From a bacterium (GTDB lineage Bacteria > Krumholzibacteriota > Krumholzibacteria > LZORAL124-64-63): a stretch of DNA of 12,306 nt. The notes under the pieces are model-generated. The model was not told where the DNA came from. It saw only the letters and a list, made by a program, of their open reading frames with translations, and ran no database searches. This document shows, in pieces, positions 8,789-12,306 of the stretch. A program made the translations under genes and the position numbers. The DNA is taken from the NCBI GenBank assembly GCA_021767885.1, contig JAASSM010000011.1:1-12306 (forward strand). Direction: 5' to 3'. Numbering within the stretch: the stretch's first letter is position 1; the number at the start of each line of letters is the position of its first letter.

Positions 8789-10819
8789 ATGCCACGACGC
8801 TCCACCATGCTCGCGGCGCTGCTGCTCGGCGGCGCCCTGCTCCTGGCCAGCGCCACGGCCCACGCCGCCCGCTTCCACGTGGCTCCCGGCGGCCAGCGGA
8901 CCACCGGGCCGAGCATCCCCGGCGACTGGGACCCGCAGAACGTCTATCCCACGGTGGCGGCGGCGGCGGCGGCGTGTGCGAGCGCCGACACGATCCTCGT
9001 CGCGCAGGCCGTCCACGTCATCGACTCGGTGGTCACGCTGTCCGCCATGCTGGGCAACCAGCGGCTGTCCGACGACCACGACGACGCAGTGCTGGAGATC
9101 ACCGCGAGCGGGCGGCTCATCGCCGGTGGCGGCGCCGAGACGGTGCGGTTGCGCGGGCTCACCTTGCGAGGGGGCCAGCGGTCGCGCTCGGCCTCCGCCC
9201 TGGACGTCACGCCGTCCGGCGGCCTGCCCGCGCGCCTGGAGATCGCCGGCTGCTGGATGGAGGGCTTCCACGACGGTGGGGCGATCCGCGTCCGGCCGGC
9301 GAGCCCGTCGCTGACCCTCGACGTGGTGGACAGCCATTTCCAGGACAACACGCGCAGCTGGCGGGGCGGCGCCATCTACCTGGAGACGGGTGTCCACGCC
9401 ACGTTCACGCGGTGCGGGTTCGTGGGCAACGCGTCGCGGACCACCGGCGCCCGCGGTGGGGCGCTGGCGGCCGTGGGGACGGACGCGCCGGTGTCCGTCA
9501 CCTTCGTGGGCACCGACTTCCGCGACAACCACTGCGACGGCCCCGGGGGCACCGTGTTCGTGGAGAATGGCGGCGCGGTGCTGGACGACTGCGAGCTGCG
9601 TGGGAGCCGCAGCGGCCTGGGCACCGTCTGGTCCGAGGGCGCCGGCGTGTTCGTCCGGCGCAACGGCGGCCACACCGAGCCGCTCACCGTCACGGTGACC
9701 GACTGCCGGTTCCTGGACAACCGGGGCAGCCTGGAGCTCGGAACCGACGCCGGCGACGGCGGCGCGCTCATGGTCCGCGGCGACAGCGAGCGCTACTTCG
9801 ACGTCACCGTGCAGGACTGCCTCTTCCAGGGCAACTACAACGCCCAGGGCGCCGGCGTGTACATCGGCCGCTTCGCCAACGGGCTCATCGAGCGCTGCAT
9901 CTTCCGCGACAACGCCGCCTACTACCAGGGCGGCGCGTCCATGAAGGGCGGGGCCCTCGAGGCCAACGTGGGCGAGCTCGCCATCTACAACCACTGTCTC
10001 TTCGAGAACAACCGCGCCGGCTTCCGCGACGACGGCACCGACACCGGCGAGTACAGCCGTGGCGGCGCCGTGATGGTGCGCGTCAATCCCCGGGCCACGC
10101 TGAACAACTGCACCTTCGTGGACAACACGGTGAACACCGCCGGCTACGCCCTGGGCGACGGCTTCGCCCACGCGAGCGAGGGCTGGACGTTCACCCCCGA
10201 GCGTCTCTGCCGCCTCTACAACTGCGTGTTCTGGGGGACGGGCAACAACTACCAGATCTTCTCCGACACCGACGGCATGGCCGAGATCGCCAACTGCGCG
10301 GTGGTGGAGAGCGAACTGCGCGCCCCGGGCGTCACGCCCACCGGCATGGTCTGGCTCACCGGGCGGCCGTTCTCCACGCCCGACAGCGCCTTTCCGGCCG
10401 CCGGCGGCGTGCTCATCGACGCCGGCCTGGACCTGGGCCTGGCCGTGGACCTGGCGGGACGACCGGTCCCGTCGGGCGCCGCGCCGGACCTGGGCTGCTA
10501 CGAGTGGTACGACGTGGTGGACGTGCCGCCCACCCCGGCCGACACGCTGGCCCTCGAGGCCTGGCCCAATCCCTTCAACCCCCGCACCACCGTCTCCTGC
10601 CGCCTCGGGCGCGCGGCCCACGTGCGCGTGAGCATCCACGATCTCGCCGGCCGCCACCTGCGCGACCTGCACGCCGGGACGCTGCCCGCCGGCGGCCATG
10701 CCTGGGTGTTCGACGGCCTGGATGGCGCGGGGCGGCCCCTGGGCTCGGGCGTGTACCTGGCGGTCCTGCAGGTGGATGGCACGGCGGGGGCGGCCACCAA
10801 GCTGACCCTCGTGCGCTGA
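8789..10819 (+). CDS. Secreted parallel beta-helix protein with C-terminal FlgD-like sorting domain
   Basis: This 676-residue exported protein is probably surface-attached or released. Residues 1-27 are a signal peptide (RR near the start, core LAALLLGGALLLA, likely cleavage after AHA or AHAA). Residues ~28-75 form the capping segment common before such helices (VAPGG...YPTVAAAAAACASADTILVA). Residues ~115-510 form a right-handed parallel beta-helix. A ladder of C/H-x-F-x-x-N rungs recurs at about 183, 209, 242, 306, 344, 370, 403 and 441, with a shorter CVFW turn at 479. They are interspersed with GGA turns. Residues ~540-573 (LIDAGLD...PDLGCYEW) match the 'choice-of-anchor Q' type segment. 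Residues ~586-676 are a FlgD-like Ig domain (WPNPFNPRTTVSCRL...GVYLAVL...KLTLVR) used as a C-terminal sorting signal. The start is the ATG at 8789; 8807 is an alternative. No catalytic pattern is evident; polysaccharide binding, adhesion or lyase activity are guesses. Confidence 0.9.
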   Translation: MPRRSTMLAALLLGGALLLASATAHAARFHVAPGGQRTTGPSIPGDWDPQNVYPTVAAAAAACASADTILVAQAVHVIDSVVTLSAMLGNQRLSDDHDDAVLEITASGRLIAGGGAETVRLRGLTLRGGQRSRSASALDVTPSGGLPARLEIAGCWMEGFHDGGAIRVRPASPSLTLDVVDSHFQDNTRSWRGGAIYLETGVHATFTRCGFVGNASRTTGARGGALAAVGTDAPVSVTFVGTDFRDNHCDGPGGTVFVENGGAVLDDCELRGSRSGLGTVWSEGAGVFVRRNGGHTEPLTVTVTDCRFLDNRGSLELGTDAGDGGALMVRGDSERYFDVTVQDCLFQGNYNAQGAGVYIGRFANGLIERCIFRDNAAYYQGGASMKGGALEANVGELAIYNHCLFENNRAGFRDDGTDTGEYSRGGAVMVRVNPRATLNNCTFVDNTVNTAGYALGDGFAHASEGWTFTPERLCRLYNCVFWGTGNNYQIFSDTDGMAEIANCAVVESELRAPGVTPTGMVWLTGRPFSTPDSAFPAAGGVLIDAGLDLGLAVDLAGRPVPSGAAPDLGCYEWYDVVDVPPTPADTLALEAWPNPFNPRTTVSCRLGRAAHVRVSIHDLAGRHLRDLHAGTLPAGGHAWVFDGLDGAGRPLGSGVYLAVLQVDGTAGAATKLTLVR

Positions 10820-10849
10820 CCGCATTCCCGGGGGGGCGACGCGCTCGCG

Positions 10850-10869
10850 CCGGCCAGCCGGACGGCCGG
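10850..10869. terminator. Inverted repeat between convergent genes
   Basis: CCGGCC, an eight-base loop, then GGCCGG lies in the 64-base gap between the stop codons of the beta-helix gene and the second glycosyltransferase gene. It is symmetric and could stop transcription from both sides, but there is no T-run on either strand. In DNA this GC-rich such repeats also arise by chance. Confidence 0.3.
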
Positions 10870-10883
10870 TCCCTCGCCCCGGA

Positions 10884-12146
10884 TCAGCCCGGCAGTCCGG
10901 CCACCTCGCGCAGGATCGTCTCGAGGCGGGCCACGTGGGCGCGGCGGTCGGCGTGGGCCTCGGCCCAGGCGCGGGCCGCGCCCCGCGCCGCATCGGGGAG
11001 TGCGGCCGCGCGCTGCAGTCCGGCCAGCAGACCCTCCGGATCGCGGGGGGGCGCGATCACCCCGGTCTCGCCGTCGCGGATCATCTCGGGGATGCCCCCG
11101 ATGTCGGTGCCCAGCAGCGGCACGCCCGCCGCCAGCGACTCCAGCGCCGCCATGGGCCCGTTCTCGTACCACTCGCTGGGCAGCACGGTGAACCGGGCTC
11201 GCCCGAGGGCGGCGCGCAGGCCGGCGATGTCGAGGCTGCCGAGGAAGCGCACCGAGCGCAGGCCCAGCGCCGCGGCGCGTTCGCGCAGCCAGGGCTCCTG
11301 GGGGCCGGTGCCCGCGATCTCCAGCGGCAACGGGTCGCCCGCCCGCTCCCAGAGCGCCTGCGCCGCGAGCAGTGTGCCCAGCCCCTTCTCCGCGGAGATG
11401 CGTCCGAAGAAGAGGACGCCATCGCGCCGGACGTCCTGGTCCAGCCGGCGCGGGTGCCAGAAGTCCAGGTCCACGAAGTTGGCCAGGTGCTGCAGCTTCG
11501 CCGCCGGCCAGCCCCAGGCGATGAACTTGTCGCGGTAGTAGAGGCTGGGGCACAGGAAGCGCGAGACGGTCCGCGGATAGAGCCGCTGCCGCGTGTGGTT
11601 CCAGGTCTCGACGGCGGCCAGCAGCGAGGCCGGCCGCGAGTCCTTGACGCACCGCCCGCGCACCGCCTCGAGGAACCGGCCACCCCGGCACCGCTCGCAC
11701 ACCTCGCCCTGCCGCAGCATGTGGATGGCGGGGCAGAGCAGGCGCAGGTCGTGCAGGGTCATCACCACCGGGATGCGGTGGCGCGCGAGTACGGGCAGGA
11801 TGGACGGGCTGAGGTGGTGGTAGACGTTGTGCAGGTGCGCGACGTCCGGCCGCACCTCTGCGAGCAGCGCGTCCAGCTTGCGGGCGGCCTCGCGGTTCCA
11901 GATCAGCGAGAGGGCGTCGCCCACGGCCGCGGGGTCCAGGCGTGGTCGCCGATAGTCGCGGGCGCGGACGAAGAACCGGTCCCAGGGGCTGGGTCGTGCG
12001 TGCTCGTCGGCCATGGCGAAGGGCACCACCGTCCAGCCCGCGGCCGCGAGGTCCTCCTCCTCCTGCAGCAGGTAGCGGCCCACGCCGCCGGCGGGGCCGA
12101 TGTCGTGGTAGAACTTGTTGACGAGCAGCAGGGTGGGGCCGGCCAT
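10884..12146 (-). CDS. Glycosyltransferase, family 4 type, with a four-cysteine insertion
   Basis: This 420-residue GT-B glycosyltransferase starts with VNKFYHDIGPAGGVGRYLLQ, the N-terminal glycine-rich acceptor loop. HLHNVYHHLSPSIL (104-117) and MTLHDLRLLCPAIHML (129-144) are typical of capsule/O-antigen-type enzymes. A cysteine-containing segment follows, with C138, C150, C153 and C166 (CERCRGG...RCVKDS). It resembles a known subgroup insertion and may bind a metal. The donor domain has FFGRISAEKGL (R249, K254) and the EX7E motif in WYENGPMAALE (E328 and E336), then GTDIGGIPEMI. I chose the ATG at 12146 because homologous sequence starts there, GAGG lies five bases upstream and a TTGACA promoter starts transcription just above it. 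An ATG at 12206 would lie inside that promoter. It is convergent with the beta-helix gene. Sugar and acceptor are unknown; surface glycan assembly is inferred. Confidence 0.92.
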   Translation of the reverse strand: MAGPTLLLVNKFYHDIGPAGGVGRYLLQEEEDLAAAGWTVVPFAMADEHARPSPWDRFFVRARDYRRPRLDPAAVGDALSLIWNREAARKLDALLAEVRPDVAHLHNVYHHLSPSILPVLARHRIPVVMTLHDLRLLCPAIHMLRQGEVCERCRGGRFLEAVRGRCVKDSRPASLLAAVETWNHTRQRLYPRTVSRFLCPSLYYRDKFIAWGWPAAKLQHLANFVDLDFWHPRRLDQDVRRDGVLFFGRISAEKGLGTLLAAQALWERAGDPLPLEIAGTGPQEPWLRERAAALGLRSVRFLGSLDIAGLRAALGRARFTVLPSEWYENGPMAALESLAAGVPLLGTDIGGIPEMIRDGETGVIAPPRDPEGLLAGLQRAAALPDAARGAARAWAEAHADRRAHVARLETILREVAGLPG

Positions 12147-12175
12147 GGAGACCTCGTGACGGCTCGGGGTTGGCC

Positions 12176-12294
12176 GTATCATGGGAGGCGCACCCGGGGG
12201 TGTCAACTGGTGGGCCGCGGCCGGATGCCGGGTGGCCCCTCCGCGAGAAATCTCGCTGAATCGGTGGTATCATGTGAAAAAATGCGGTATCATG
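12176..12294. repeat. Three copies of GTATCATG upstream of the second glycosyltransferase gene
   Basis: GTATCATG occurs at 12176-12183. It is extended to GGTATCATG at 12266-12274 and 12286-12294, the last two starting exactly 20 bases (about two helical turns) apart. The first copy overlaps the -10 of the promoter above. On the plus strand each contains TATCAT, a five-of-six -10 match, so they could be promoter elements for a gene to the right of the window or regulator sites. Between them lies a palindrome-like GCGAGA-AA-TCTCGC at 12243-12256. No gene is visible in 12147-12306. Confidence 0.4.
12178..12206 (-). promoter_or_regulatory. Sigma-70-like promoter for the second glycosyltransferase gene
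   Basis: On the minus strand a perfect TTGACA (12201-12206), exactly 17 bases, then CATGAT (12178-12183, four of six) lies 31 bases upstream of the ATG at 12146. The predicted transcript starts close to the gene with a leader of about 25 bases. The -10 is part of the GTATCATG repeat that recurs upstream. Confidence 0.55.
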
Positions 12295-12306
12295 ATCCCT
12301 GGTCCC

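Noticed and set aside
8956..8973. Six tandem GGC units in the beta-helix gene, as a possible phase-variation tract
   Set aside because: The unit is three bases, so slippage changes only the number of alanines (residues 57-62) and cannot switch the reading frame.
8723..10993. A 756-codon minus-strand reading frame opposite the beta-helix gene
   Set aside because: Composition is Val/Ala/Gly/His/Arg-rich with no recognisable domain. It lies antisense to a gene with a signal peptide, repeats and a sorting domain, and it starts inside the next glycosyltransferase.

Overview
The window is strongly G+C-rich (by eye near 70%) bacterial DNA. It holds ten protein-coding genes, no RNA gene and no mobile element or CRISPR array that I can support. 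The best clue to the organism is the protein at 8789-10819. It is a secreted parallel beta-helix protein ending in a PNPFNP-type FlgD-like Ig domain, the C-terminal tail typical of exported proteins in the FCB assemblage and neighbouring candidate phyla (Eisenbacteria, Krumholzibacteriota, Latescibacteria and similar). This is an inference from family knowledge, not a database match. Two small secreted proteins of unnamed type (5922-6473 and 6620-7237) fit the same picture.

Layout. Left block, minus strand (1-3698): the head of an Mrp/Mnh multisubunit cation/proton antiporter operon in the order mnhA-mnhB-mnhC-mnhD. mnhD runs off the left edge. All three junctions are ATGA start/stop overlaps, so the genes are almost certainly translationally coupled. 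Divergent from it (3802-4614, plus) is a VUT/YhhQ-family queuosine-precursor transporter. Convergent with that is a minus-strand isocitrate/isopropylmalate-type dehydrogenase (4633-5754).

Middle block, minus strand (5922-7237): two small signal-peptide proteins with related C-terminal tails, each with its own ribosome-binding site and its own promoter candidate. Right block (7398-12146): two family-4-type glycosyltransferases on the minus strand flank the plus-strand beta-helix protein. The first glycosyltransferase and the beta-helix gene diverge from a conspicuous A+T-rich promoter island at about 8718-8760. The second is convergent with the beta-helix gene and has a good TTGACA-17-CATGAT promoter.

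How the parts work together: the Mrp genes form one complex for Na+/H+ exchange. The transporter and the dehydrogenase look like independent housekeeping genes. The right half looks like an envelope/secretion neighbourhood (surface glycan synthesis plus exported proteins). A functional link between the glycosyltransferases and the beta-helix protein is only suggested by position. No defence or mobile system is visible. The most distinctive under-described item is the shared C-terminal tail of the two small secreted proteins. It may be a sorting or processing tag different from the FlgD-like domain of the beta-helix protein.
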